A DNA stretch of 9,453 nt from Geobacter sp. (GTDB lineage: Bacteria > Desulfobacterota > Desulfuromonadia > Geobacterales > DSM-12255). Shown piece by piece: positions 1 to 7,422 of the stretch. The stretch spans positions 1 through 9,453 of the forward strand of contig VEOV01000174.1 of NCBI GenBank assembly GCA_012026855.1, read 5' to 3'. The stretch's first letter is position 1. Each line of letters begins with the position of its first letter. The position numbers and the translations under genes were made by a program. The notes beneath the pieces were generated by a model. The model had not been told where the DNA came from, did not search any database, and saw only the letters and a program-made list of their open reading frames with translations.

Positions 1-387
1 ATAGATAACACCGCATAAGCCGGCTGTACATAAAGCTTCCCGCCTGCCGAAGAGAAAACTTGCATTGATGATCGCCAGGTTGAAGAAAAAAGAATAAGTA
101 GAAGTTATGCCACCGGTAATTATGACCAGAATGGAGACAAACAAGGATTCCCAGACAATCTGGGCGTAGCCAAGCAGTACCGATGATTTTACATATCTTA
201 AAGCAAGCAGGGAAAAGATTGAAAAAACATAGGTAAAAATAATCAGCCGGGTCACCCCCCTGAGCATCGCGTCAGGGAAATAATCCGGCTGTCTGATATT
301 GAAGTAGGTAATTGATGCCAGGAAAAGTGATACTACCAGTAGCCTGATAAAGATAAGCCAGGCCAGATTTTTCTTGTTTTCAGTCAT
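1..387 (-). CDS. pilS: PilS, sensor histidine kinase of the pilus two-component system (N-terminal part only)
   Basis: The window edge cuts this gene; 129 codons are visible, beginning at the ATG at 385-387. The start abuts the pilC stop codon (taaATG), which implies translational coupling; a GGAG lies about 14 bases upstream inside pilC. The visible part is almost entirely hydrophobic: likely membrane helices at about residues 9-27, 47-63, 69-92 and 98-113, with a fifth starting near 118. This matches the six-helix membrane sensor domain of PilS. The PAS, dimerisation/His and ATPase domains would lie beyond the edge. In the PilS/PilR system, PilS senses conditions in the inner membrane and phosphorylates PilR, a sigma-54 activator of pilin transcription. 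The assignment rests on the membrane pattern and on position directly after pilC, as I recall for Geobacter. No catalytic residue is visible, so another multi-helix membrane protein cannot be excluded. Confidence 0.75.
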   Translation of the reverse strand, partial: MTENKKNLAWLIFIRLLVVSLFLASITYFNIRQPDYFPDAMLRGVTRLIIFTYVFSIFSLLALRYVKSSVLLGYAQIVWESLFVSILVIITGGITSTYSFFFNLAIINASFLFGRREALCTAGLCGVIY

Positions 388-1596
388 TTAGTTGCCGACC
401 GCTCCGGCAAGCTTGAAGATTGGCAGATACATGGCAACAACCAGCCCACCGACCGTTGTCCCGAGGAACAGCATGAGGAGCGGTTCCATCATCGAGGTAA
501 GATTACCGACCGCATCATCCACCTCTTCATCGTAGAAATCAGCAATCTTGCCCAGCATGGCATCCATGGCTCCGGTAGCTTCACCGACAGAGATCATCTG
601 CACGACCATGGGAGGGAAAACGCCGCTTTCTGCCAGAGGTTCGGCCATGGTCTTACCTTCGGATATGGCCTGACGAACCTTGTAGATGGCCTCTTCGACA
701 ATCTTGTTGCCGGCAGTCCTGGCAACAATATCAAGACCGTCCATGATCGGTACACCGCTGCTGATCATGGTCCCGAGGGTCCTGGTAAACTTGGCAACGG
801 CAACTTTTCTGATGAGCACGCCGATGACCGGCATCCTGAGAAAGAGCCTGTCCATGGATTTACGCCCGACAGGGGTAGCATAATACTTGCCGATGGCAAC
901 TTTTATCCCGTAGAAAATGGCAATAATGACGATAATGTATTTCTGGAGGAAATTACTCATGCCGATAACTATGAGTGTCGGCGTCGGCAGAGTACCGCCG
1001 AAGTCGGCAAACATCTTCGCAAAGGTCGGGATAACAAAAACCAGGATGACGCCGATAACCACAACCGCAATGGAAATGATGGTTGCCGGATAAACCATGG
1101 CACCCTTGACCTGCTTTTTCAGTTTCAATGCTTTTTCGATATATGCCGCCAGCCTGTTGAGAATCGTATCCAGAATACCCCCAACCTCACCGGCAGCAAT
1201 CAGGTTGACATAAAGCTGATCGAAAATCTTGGGGTGTTTTGCCAGAGCATCGGCAAAAGTTGAACCGCTCTCTACTGACTCCTTGATGTTATACAGGGCT
1301 GTTTTAAAGGACTGGTTTGTCTGCTGCCCGGCAAGGATATCCAGACACTGTACCAACGGCAAGCCCGAGTCGATCATGGTCGCAAACTGCCTGGTAAATA
1401 CTACCAGATCCTTGGTATCTACTTTGCCGCCGCCACCAAGGCTGAACTTAAAGGCAGCCTTTTCCTGCTTTACAGTTATACTGGTAAAGCCGAATTTCTT
1501 GAGTTGCGCCTCGACCATGGCTTCATTGGCTGCATCCATGACCCCTTTTTGCTGCGCCCCTGCCTTGGTTCTGGCTTCCCACGTAAATTTAGGCAT
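388..1596 (-). CDS. pilC: PilC, type IV pilus inner-membrane platform protein
   Basis: This 402-residue protein is the polytopic inner-membrane base on which PilB and PilT act to add or remove pilin subunits. It has the usual family length and the duplicated T2SSF architecture: cytoplasmic domain 1 at about 66-169, helix at 170-190, helix at about 208-233, cytoplasmic domain 2 at about 267-370, and a C-terminal helix at about 371-395. The two repeats can be aligned by eye through FTRQFATMIDSGLPL (67-81) and FTRTLGTMISSGVPI (270-284), and through the glycine motifs AAGEVGG (134-140) and SVGEATG (336-342). The N-terminal MPKFTWEART is typical of PilC. The start has a good Shine-Dalgarno (AGGGGAG at 1604-1610) seven bases upstream. 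It follows pilT by 20 bases and runs directly into pilS. Nothing looks damaged. Confidence 0.96.
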   Translation of the reverse strand: MPKFTWEARTKAGAQQKGVMDAANEAMVEAQLKKFGFTSITVKQEKAAFKFSLGGGGKVDTKDLVVFTRQFATMIDSGLPLVQCLDILAGQQTNQSFKTALYNIKESVESGSTFADALAKHPKIFDQLYVNLIAAGEVGGILDTILNRLAAYIEKALKLKKQVKGAMVYPATIISIAVVVIGVILVFVIPTFAKMFADFGGTLPTPTLIVIGMSNFLQKYIIVIIAIFYGIKVAIGKYYATPVGRKSMDRLFLRMPVIGVLIRKVAVAKFTRTLGTMISSGVPIMDGLDIVARTAGNKIVEEAIYKVRQAISEGKTMAEPLAESGVFPPMVVQMISVGEATGAMDAMLGKIADFYDEEVDDAVGNLTSMMEPLLMLFLGTTVGGLVVAMYLPIFKLAGAVGN

Positions 1597-1616
1597 GATT
1601 CTGCTCCCCTATTGAA

Positions 1617-2711
1617 CTAGCGCATCATCGGTCTGCGTTGCATGGTGGTGCCCGCACCAAGCAACTGTTTCAGCTCATCCGGTTCGGAAGATCTTCCCAT
1701 GGCATCATCAAGGGAAATCTGTTTACGGGTGTAGAGCGAGTAAAGTGACTGATTCATGGTCTGCATGCCGAATTTGTCCTGACCGACCTGCATCTGTGAA
1801 TAAATCTGATGTATCTTGTCCTCTCTTATCAGGTTGCGAATCGCAGGGTTCGGCACCATGACTTCGAGAGCAAGCGCACGGCCAGCCCCCCCTCCCTTGG
1901 GGATCAATATCTGTGACAGCACCCCCTCAAGAACAAAAGAGAGCTGTGTCCTGACCTGGGTCTGTTGATACGGGGGGAAAACATCAATAATCCGGTTGAT
2001 GGTCTGCACGCATGAGTTGGTATGCAGGGTCGCAAAACAGAGGTGGCCTGTTTCAGCCAGTGTCAAGGCAGCCTCGATGGTTTCCAGATCTCGCAACTCA
2101 CCCACAAGAACAACATCAGGGTCCTGACGGAGGACATACTTCAAGGCATTCTTGAACGCCTTGGTATCAGCGCCGACTTCGCGCTGGTTAACCAGACAAC
2201 CTTTATGGGGGTGCAGGTACTCAATCGGGTCCTCGATAGTCACAATATGGTCGTGACGTTCGAGATTAATCTTGTCAATCATCGAGGCAAGGGTTGTTGA
2301 CTTGCCACTGCCGGTCGGACCGGTGACCAGAATCAGGCCCCGCGATTTCTCACAAAGGTCTTTACAAACCTGGGGCAGACCAAGTTCTTCGAAGGTGAGA
2401 ATCTTGTACGGAATAACCCGGAATACCCCTGCTACGGCCCCTCTCTGCACAAAAATATTGCCACGAAAACGGGAGAGCCCATTCACACCAAAGGAGAGAT
2501 CAAGCTCGTTCTCCTCCTCGAACTTGTGCTTCTGGGATTCGGTCAGTACGCTGTAACAGAGCTGCTTTGTCTCCACCGCGGACATGGGGGGCAGGTTTGT
2601 CGGCGTCAACTCTCCGTCAATCCTGAGCTGAGGTGGAGAGTTGGTAGTAATGTGCAGGTCGGAGCCGTTGCGGTCAACAAGCTCCTTGAGAAGTTGATGA
2701 AGATTTACCAT
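1617..2711 (-). CDS. pilT: PilT, type IV pilus retraction ATPase
   Basis: This is a hexameric cytoplasmic motor that hydrolyses ATP to disassemble the pilus, giving retraction force for twitching motility. At 364 residues it is slightly longer than the roughly 345-residue Pseudomonas-type PilT because of a C-terminal tail (about 348-364, Met/Arg rich at the end). An N-terminal PAS-like domain (about 1-105) precedes the ATPase core. That core has Walker A GPTGSGKST (131-139), Asp box TIEDPIEYLH (158-167), Walker B VLVGELRDLET (201-211) and His box GHLCFATLHTN (222-232). The AIRNLIRE motif (290-297), needed for retraction, separates PilT from PilB-type ATPases. The sequence resembles the Geobacter PilT4 type. 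The Shine-Dalgarno AGGAG (2717-2721) overlaps the pilB TAG stop (2720-2722), so translation is likely coupled to pilB. No zinc tetracysteine is present, as expected for PilT. Confidence 0.96.
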   Translation of the reverse strand: MVNLHQLLKELVDRNGSDLHITTNSPPQLRIDGELTPTNLPPMSAVETKQLCYSVLTESQKHKFEEENELDLSFGVNGLSRFRGNIFVQRGAVAGVFRVIPYKILTFEELGLPQVCKDLCEKSRGLILVTGPTGSGKSTTLASMIDKINLERHDHIVTIEDPIEYLHPHKGCLVNQREVGADTKAFKNALKYVLRQDPDVVLVGELRDLETIEAALTLAETGHLCFATLHTNSCVQTINRIIDVFPPYQQTQVRTQLSFVLEGVLSQILIPKGGGAGRALALEVMVPNPAIRNLIREDKIHQIYSQMQVGQDKFGMQTMNQSLYSLYTRKQISLDDAMGRSSEPDELKQLLGAGTTMQRRPMMR

Positions 2712-2719
2712 AATTTCTC

Positions 2720-4426
2720 CTAGTCGTCGGAAACCGTACAGCGTAGAACTTCTTCAATGGAGGTTACCCCCTCCTTGACTTTCGTAAGGCCTGACTGCCT
2801 CATGGTTTTGACACCGAGCCTCATTGATTCACGCTTGATCTCGGCAGTGTTGGCGCCATTGAGAATAAGCTCACGAATCGGCTCCAGCATAGGCATGACC
2901 TGATAGAAACCGACCCGCCCCTTGTAGCCGGTACCGTTGCACTTGGCACAGCCGGTACCCTTGTAGCAGACATAATCCTTGGCCTCCTCAGCCGGTACCC
3001 CGGCATCAATCAGGGCCTTTACCGGCACATCCTCAACAACCTTGCACTCACTGCATACCCTTCTGGCCAGACGCTGCGCAGTTATCAGGTTTACCGCAGA
3101 TGCAACGAGGAAAGGCTCGATACCCATGTTGAGGAGACGGTTGATGGTGGACGGGGCATCATTGGTATGCAGGGTGGAAAGCACCAGGTGGCCGGTCAGA
3201 GCGGCTTTGACGCCAATCTCGGCAGTCTCGAAGTCCCGGATCTCGCCGATCATGATGATATCCGGATCCTGGCGCAGGAAGGAACGGAGAGCGGCAGCAA
3301 AGTTCAGACCGATATCCTCGTGCATCTGCACCTGGTTGATACCGGCAAAGTTGAACTCGACCGGATCTTCGGCCGTGGAAATATTTTCTGTAGTCTTGTT
3401 CAACTCGGAGAGGGCTGAATAGAGAGAAACCGTCTTGCCGCTACCTGTCGGGCCGGTTACCAGACACATGCCGAAAGGCTTGTGGATTTCATGCTGAAAG
3501 CGTTCCAGAGCATCCGGCTCATAGCCGAGCTTGGTCATATCCAGCTGCAGGTTTGACTTGTCCAGCAGCCGCATGACGATCTTTTCGCCGAACAGCGTCG
3601 GCAGAACGGACACGCGGTAATCCATGTCCTTGCCGCCACCAAGCTTGATCTTGATCCGGCCGTCCTGGGGAAGGCGCCGTTCGGCAATATCCAGCTCTGC
3701 CATGATCTTGACCCGGGAAGTAATGGCATTCTTCAGCTTCAACGGGGGCTTCATCACTTCGTAAAGAACACCGTCAATCCTGTAGCGAACACGGAAAGTG
3801 CGCTCATAGGGCTCGATATGAATATCGCTCGCCTTCTTCTTGATGGCGTCAGTCAGAATCAGGTTGACCAGCTTGACTACCGGGGCGTCTTCAGTGGCAC
3901 GTTCCAGGGAGGAGACATCAACTTCTTCGTCCTCACCGACAACCTCGAAATCCTCCATGTCCAGATCGCCCATGACATCGGCAAGGGAAGCGCTCTGGTC
4001 ATAAAATTTGTCAATGGCGCTCTTGATTGCCGCCTCGGATGCGACCACGACCTCGACGTTGTAGCCGGTCATGAACTTGATGTCATCGATGGCAAAGATA
4101 TTGGAAGGGTCGCTCATGGCGACAATCAGGGTAGCTCCGGCGCGATTGACAGGAACAATCTGATATTTCTGGGCGACATCGCCAGGGATTATTTTGACAA
4201 CAGCCTGGTCAACCTCCAGTTCGGCGAGGTTGATTGAGGGTACACCATACTGTTTTGACAGAAAGGAGGTCAGATCCTGCTCTGAAATAAATCCGTTCTT
4301 GATAAGGATGGTGCCAAGCCTGAGCTGTCCTGAAGATTCTTTTTGCTCTTCGAGAGCTTTGGCAAGGTTCTCCCTGGTGATCAGATTATTTGATACCAGT
4401 AGATCCCCAAGACGGCTAATCTGCAT
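2720..4426 (-). CDS. pilB: PilB, type IV pilus extension ATPase
   Basis: This cytoplasmic hexameric ATPase drives pilin addition on the PilC platform. The N-terminal region (about 1-150) is an MshEN/T2SSE-N domain with two tandem RLG...Q motifs at 5-28 and 36-59. An acidic linker (about 150-182) follows. The ATPase then shows the N2 signature KKASDIHIEPYE (197-208), Walker A GPTGSGKT (325-332), Asp box TAEDPVEFN (351-359), Walker B IMIGEIRDFET (391-401) and His box GHLVLSTLHTN (412-422). Four cysteines, C458/C461 and C493/C496, form the zinc-binding tetracysteine motif of the PilB/GspE group. At 568 residues it has normal family length. The ATG at 4424-4426 has AGGGG (4432-4436) five bases upstream and a strong promoter about 60 bases upstream, so it is probably the first gene of a pilB-pilT-pilC-pilS transcript. 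GspE/MshE is the main alternative, but the pilT-pilC-pilS neighbours favour PilB. Confidence 0.96.
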   Translation of the reverse strand: MQISRLGDLLVSNNLITRENLAKALEEQKESSGQLRLGTILIKNGFISEQDLTSFLSKQYGVPSINLAELEVDQAVVKIIPGDVAQKYQIVPVNRAGATLIVAMSDPSNIFAIDDIKFMTGYNVEVVVASEAAIKSAIDKFYDQSASLADVMGDLDMEDFEVVGEDEEVDVSSLERATEDAPVVKLVNLILTDAIKKKASDIHIEPYERTFRVRYRIDGVLYEVMKPPLKLKNAITSRVKIMAELDIAERRLPQDGRIKIKLGGGKDMDYRVSVLPTLFGEKIVMRLLDKSNLQLDMTKLGYEPDALERFQHEIHKPFGMCLVTGPTGSGKTVSLYSALSELNKTTENISTAEDPVEFNFAGINQVQMHEDIGLNFAAALRSFLRQDPDIIMIGEIRDFETAEIGVKAALTGHLVLSTLHTNDAPSTINRLLNMGIEPFLVASAVNLITAQRLARRVCSECKVVEDVPVKALIDAGVPAEEAKDYVCYKGTGCAKCNGTGYKGRVGFYQVMPMLEPIRELILNGANTAEIKRESMRLGVKTMRQSGLTKVKEGVTSIEEVLRCTVSDD

Positions 4427-4487
4427 AAAAACCCCTATAAAAGAGAAGTGGCCAAGCTCTTTGACACGAGCGTCACTTTAAAGATTG

Positions 4488-4516
4488 ATAGTAATTCCGT
4501 CCTGCAACAGTGTCAA
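4488..4516 (-). promoter_or_regulatory. Sigma-70-type promoter of the pilB operon
   Basis: On the minus strand, a perfect -35 box TTGACA (4511-4516) is followed by exactly 17 bases and a -10 box TACTAT (4488-4493, five of six consensus bases). It lies between the stop of the DUF2723 gene and the pilB start. Transcription would begin near 4481, leaving a leader of about 55 bases with an AGGGG ribosome-binding site next to the ATG. The match is strong, but no operator for a known regulator was recognised in the leader. The call is from sequence only. Confidence 0.7.
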
Positions 4517-4522
4517 GTTTAT

Positions 4523-4549
4523 CGTGATTCTGATGAAAATCATCTCACG
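4523..4549. other. Imperfect inverted repeat across the DUF2723 stop codon
   Basis: CGTGA (4523-4527) can pair with TCACG (4545-4549), and GATG (4532-4535) with CATC (4541-4544), around a five-base AAAAT loop. An unpaired TTCT bulge (4528-4531) interrupts one side. It includes the stop codon of the DUF2723 gene (4540-4542). No T-run follows on the minus strand, so it is not a convincing intrinsic terminator. It could stabilise a 3' end or be chance. Confidence 0.25.
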
Positions 4550-6399
4550 CCGAATCTAGCCAGCACCTGAGCCACTTCAGGGGCAACTTCAGGAGCTATC
4601 ATTGCTGCAATGCGAAGATTTTCAATCCCCTCGCCCAGGCGGTTTTCAGCGATGAGCGTTTCGGCTCCCTCTATCCTGCTGTTTGCATAAATGAGGATGG
4701 CCTTGCCGGTATCAAGATCGCGGAAAAACATCTCGTTCCCCATGAATCCCCGGATAGCATAAATATCCCAGACGGAAAGATCCGGAGAGGTCTTCATCTG
4801 TGCATTGTCTGCAACAAGCTGATAAACAACCCCTCTCTGCAGGAACCTGTACTCCCTGAATGGCACTGAATAGCGGGTAGAGTAGTCAACGACTATGGGG
4901 CGGGACGGGTACTGCTCACCCGCAGCGTACAACAGGGCATTCTCGGGTGATATTGAATCCAGCGGCAATCTCCTGAGAACACTGTTGGTAAAAACGCGCG
5001 GGAAGGCATCCAGATACCAGTCAAAAACAAGGTGTGGCGTGTGGACGATATCCAGATCCTCACGCATCCGCTCAACACCCTGGATATACCAGAGCGGGAA
5101 AGCCCCGCTGTCTCCCCAGGTATAGAGTACGGCGCCCTGGGGGGCAGAGCGGATGACATTTGAGCCATAATCGTAGGCGATATAATTCAGGTGCTGATCG
5201 TTTTTAATATAGTTTTTCGCACAGATCACAGCCGGCAGGGAGAACATGAGCAGGGCCACATTGAACTTCAGCACACCAGGGGTCACTCTCTGCAGAATCC
5301 CCAGATTGAGCAGTCTTGAAGCCAGAAAGAAAATCCCCACGCCGATGAATACGGCTGAAAAAAGATATATCGGTGTAAAAAACTCTTCGGTTAGGAAAAT
5401 CGTCTCGGCAGGCGTATTGAAGTAGCCGACGATCACCAGCAGGAAACAGGTCAGGGCGATAAAGTATGAGATAACTTCGGCCTTGCGACGCATGAATATG
5501 GCAATCATGCCGACAATCATCAGGAACATGCCGGCGGCCGTAAACTCGAACGGCACACTGAAGGCATTGATCTGGCTCCAGAGCAGCGACAGATCCCTGT
5601 CAACCTGCTCTGTCGGATAACCGCGCCGCAGAAAATGCCAGAGGAACTGGTCTTTGGTCTGGGCATTACCCCAGTTGAGCAGCGGCATTTTTGTGGCCCT
5701 GATGGGGAGGTGCAGATTGATGGCAAACCCGAGCAGACCACAGGTGAAAGCAATAATAAAATCGCGCACCCTGAAAATTATCCGCCAGTCCTTGGTAAGT
5801 ATCAAAAAAGCATAGGCAGGTATCATCAGGACAACAGTCTGGTGGGCCCCGGTGGAAAGCCCGGCAATAAAGGCAGCGGCATAGATGTAAGAGGGGCGCT
5901 CCGCGCCTGCATCGTAGGACTCCCGCCAGCGAAAGACCAGATAAAGTGTGGTTGCCACCAGAAACGCCACCAGTGGGTAAGGCTTGTCATGGTTGGACTG
6001 CAGCCAGAGACGGGGCGTACAGGTAAAAGCAAGCGCCGCGCAAACAGCCGTTAATCGGCCCAGGACAGGATTGTTACCCGAGGCAGACTCCTCACCTCTC
6101 AGGAGCCAGCGGGTCAGCAGATAAACGCCAAAACAGGCAAGGGCACCGGAAACGGCAGTGGCAAAATTCACCCGAAAAGCTACGCTGCCAAAGGGGAGCC
6201 AGGTAAACGGCTTGGCGTAATTCACGAACAGGGGGTAGCCGGGCGAATGGGGTGATCCAAGACAGGAAACAGCGGTAATGAACTCGCCGCTGTCAAAAAA
6301 GGTAACCGAAGGCGCCAGGGTCAATAGATAGATGAACAACGGGATTATGAACGCAGAAATTGCATATGGATCAAGCTGCTTGCTGAATTTATCCAACAC
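4540..6399 (-). CDS. DUF2723 multi-pass membrane protein, GT-C glycosyltransferase-like (TMEM260 type)
   Basis: This is a 619-residue inner-membrane protein. The N-terminal region carries the DUF2723 signature: helix 1 (about 12-29), then LAPSVTFFDSGEF (28-40) and LGSPHSPGYPLF (47-58). The acidic D36/E39 pair lies in the first predicted periplasmic loop, where GT-C enzymes place their catalytic carboxylate. About ten hydrophobic segments extend to about 393. The remaining 225 residues are soluble and probably periplasmic, ending in a TPR-like helical pair (about 576-604). The family includes human TMEM260, reported to be a protein O-mannosyltransferase; bacterial members are poorly characterised, so sugar transfer to an exported substrate is inference. 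The start is GTG (6397-6399), chosen because AAGGGG (6406-6411) sits six bases upstream and the previous gene stops 3 bases before it. It is the last gene before the pilB promoter. Confidence 0.85.
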   Translation of the reverse strand: MLDKFSKQLDPYAISAFIIPLFIYLLTLAPSVTFFDSGEFITAVSCLGSPHSPGYPLFVNYAKPFTWLPFGSVAFRVNFATAVSGALACFGVYLLTRWLLRGEESASGNNPVLGRLTAVCAALAFTCTPRLWLQSNHDKPYPLVAFLVATTLYLVFRWRESYDAGAERPSYIYAAAFIAGLSTGAHQTVVLMIPAYAFLILTKDWRIIFRVRDFIIAFTCGLLGFAINLHLPIRATKMPLLNWGNAQTKDQFLWHFLRRGYPTEQVDRDLSLLWSQINAFSVPFEFTAAGMFLMIVGMIAIFMRRKAEVISYFIALTCFLLVIVGYFNTPAETIFLTEEFFTPIYLFSAVFIGVGIFFLASRLLNLGILQRVTPGVLKFNVALLMFSLPAVICAKNYIKNDQHLNYIAYDYGSNVIRSAPQGAVLYTWGDSGAFPLWYIQGVERMREDLDIVHTPHLVFDWYLDAFPRVFTNSVLRRLPLDSISPENALLYAAGEQYPSRPIVVDYSTRYSVPFREYRFLQRGVVYQLVADNAQMKTSPDLSVWDIYAIRGFMGNEMFFRDLDTGKAILIYANSRIEGAETLIAENRLGEGIENLRIAAMIAPEVAPEVAQVLARFGVR

Positions 6400-6402
6400 G
6401 AT

Positions 6403-7422
6403 TCACCCCTTGCTGTTGCCAGCCGATTTAAGAGCGGTAAAAGATATCCTGTCACGCCACAGAAAGTAGAACCCGTAAAATATGACCGGGAAGAAACTTA
6501 CTGCGTGTACGACCAAAGCTACACTCAGGGAAAGCTCTTTTGGTATGTTGAACGCCATCAAGCCATACATGCAGGCGGCGTGATATGTCCCCACATATCC
6601 CGGTGACGCCGGCACCATCACGGCAAACACCAGGAAGACCAGAATAAAGAGCGATGCCGTAATTGGCAGCGTTATGCCGAATGCCTTCAGCACCAGATCG
6701 ATGGGCCAGGCAGCACTCACCCAGATGACCATGGATGAGAAGAGAATGGCCAGCAGCTCACCCGGCCGGTTTGACAGCCTGATGCCGGAGATAAAGGAGC
6801 CGAGCAGCGGGATGATCCGGTCGCTCAGGCCTTTCGGAAAAGGTGACAGCACCACACCGACAACATGCAGAGTCCTGGCGGTGACCCGCTTGAGCAGCAC
6901 GAGAAAGCCGATTACTGCAACGTAGAGCGCCAGGGTAACATAACCGCCGGTCACCAACCCCTGCTGCACCTTCTCCATCCCCGGCGGCAGGGTTATGGTA
7001 AAAAAGGTCACCACCAGGATAAGCAGCACGGAAAAACCGTCAAAGAGCCGGTCGATCACCAGGGTGGCAAACACTGCGCTCACCTCAAGCTCCTCTTTTT
7101 CGGCCAGCACCATGGCCCGCAGGAACTCCCCCAGCCTTGCCGGAAGCAGGTTGTTCCCCAGATAGCAGATGACGGTGGCTGACAGCAGGTAACGCGGTCT
7201 GGCCCGCTTCATCGGCAGAATCAGATAATGCCAGCGCACCGCCCTGAACGAGATACTGAACAGGGTTACCAGGATGGCTGCGGCCAGATAGCGGTAATCC
7301 AGTGTCCTGAAGGCCGCCGCCAACTGGTTGAAATCTATCTTCCTGAAAAGCAGCACCAGGAAAAAGAGACTGATGCCGATACCGATCAGGAACTTGGCAT
7401 CCACCCGGCCCGAACGGTTCAT
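6403..7422 (-). CDS. UPF0104 / LPG-synthase-TM (AglD-like) family membrane protein
   Basis: Counted from the ATG at 7420-7422 this is a 339-residue protein with about eight hydrophobic segments (roughly 10-26, 45-62, 80-94, 117-146, 157-177, 224-245, 252-274 and 297-321). Family motifs visible are NNLLPARLGEFLRA (90-103), DRLFDG (124-129), PASPGYVGTYH (271-281) and HAVSFFPVIFYG (306-317). These identify the lysylphosphatidylglycerol synthase transmembrane domain/UPF0104 group. Members act in lipid or polyprenyl-linked substrate translocation or transfer, for example the MprF membrane part and archaeal AglD, but many are uncharacterised. The soluble lysyl-transferase domain of MprF is absent, so this is not a full MprF. 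The start overlaps the ribF stop (ATGA) and the DUF2723 gene follows after 3 bases, so the two membrane proteins are probably made together. Their joint role in envelope glycan or lipid handling is inference. Confidence 0.85.
   Translation of the reverse strand: MNRSGRVDAKFLIGIGISLFFLVLLFRKIDFNQLAAAFRTLDYRYLAAAILVTLFSISFRAVRWHYLILPMKRARPRYLLSATVICYLGNNLLPARLGEFLRAMVLAEKEELEVSAVFATLVIDRLFDGFSVLLILVVTFFTITLPPGMEKVQQGLVTGGYVTLALYVAVIGFLVLLKRVTARTLHVVGVVLSPFPKGLSDRIIPLLGSFISGIRLSNRPGELLAILFSSMVIWVSAAWPIDLVLKAFGITLPITASLFILVFLVFAVMVPASPGYVGTYHAACMYGLMAFNIPKELSLSVALVVHAVSFFPVIFYGFYFLWRDRISFTALKSAGNSKG

Noticed and set aside
2979..3422. Plus-strand open frames of 83-147 codons opposite pilB
   Set aside because: They are complementary to conserved PilB motifs (Walker B, His box), so the openness is explained by PilB codon use.
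4461..4490. A plus-strand TTGACA at 4461-4466 as a promoter
   Set aside because: There is no good -10 box at 16-18 bases and no plus-strand gene downstream.
4504..4520. TTGACACTGTTGCA upstream of pilB as a sigma-54 (-24/-12) promoter
   Set aside because: The TTGCA resembles a -12 element, but no GG is present at the required distance for -24. The same bases fit a sigma-70 -35 box.
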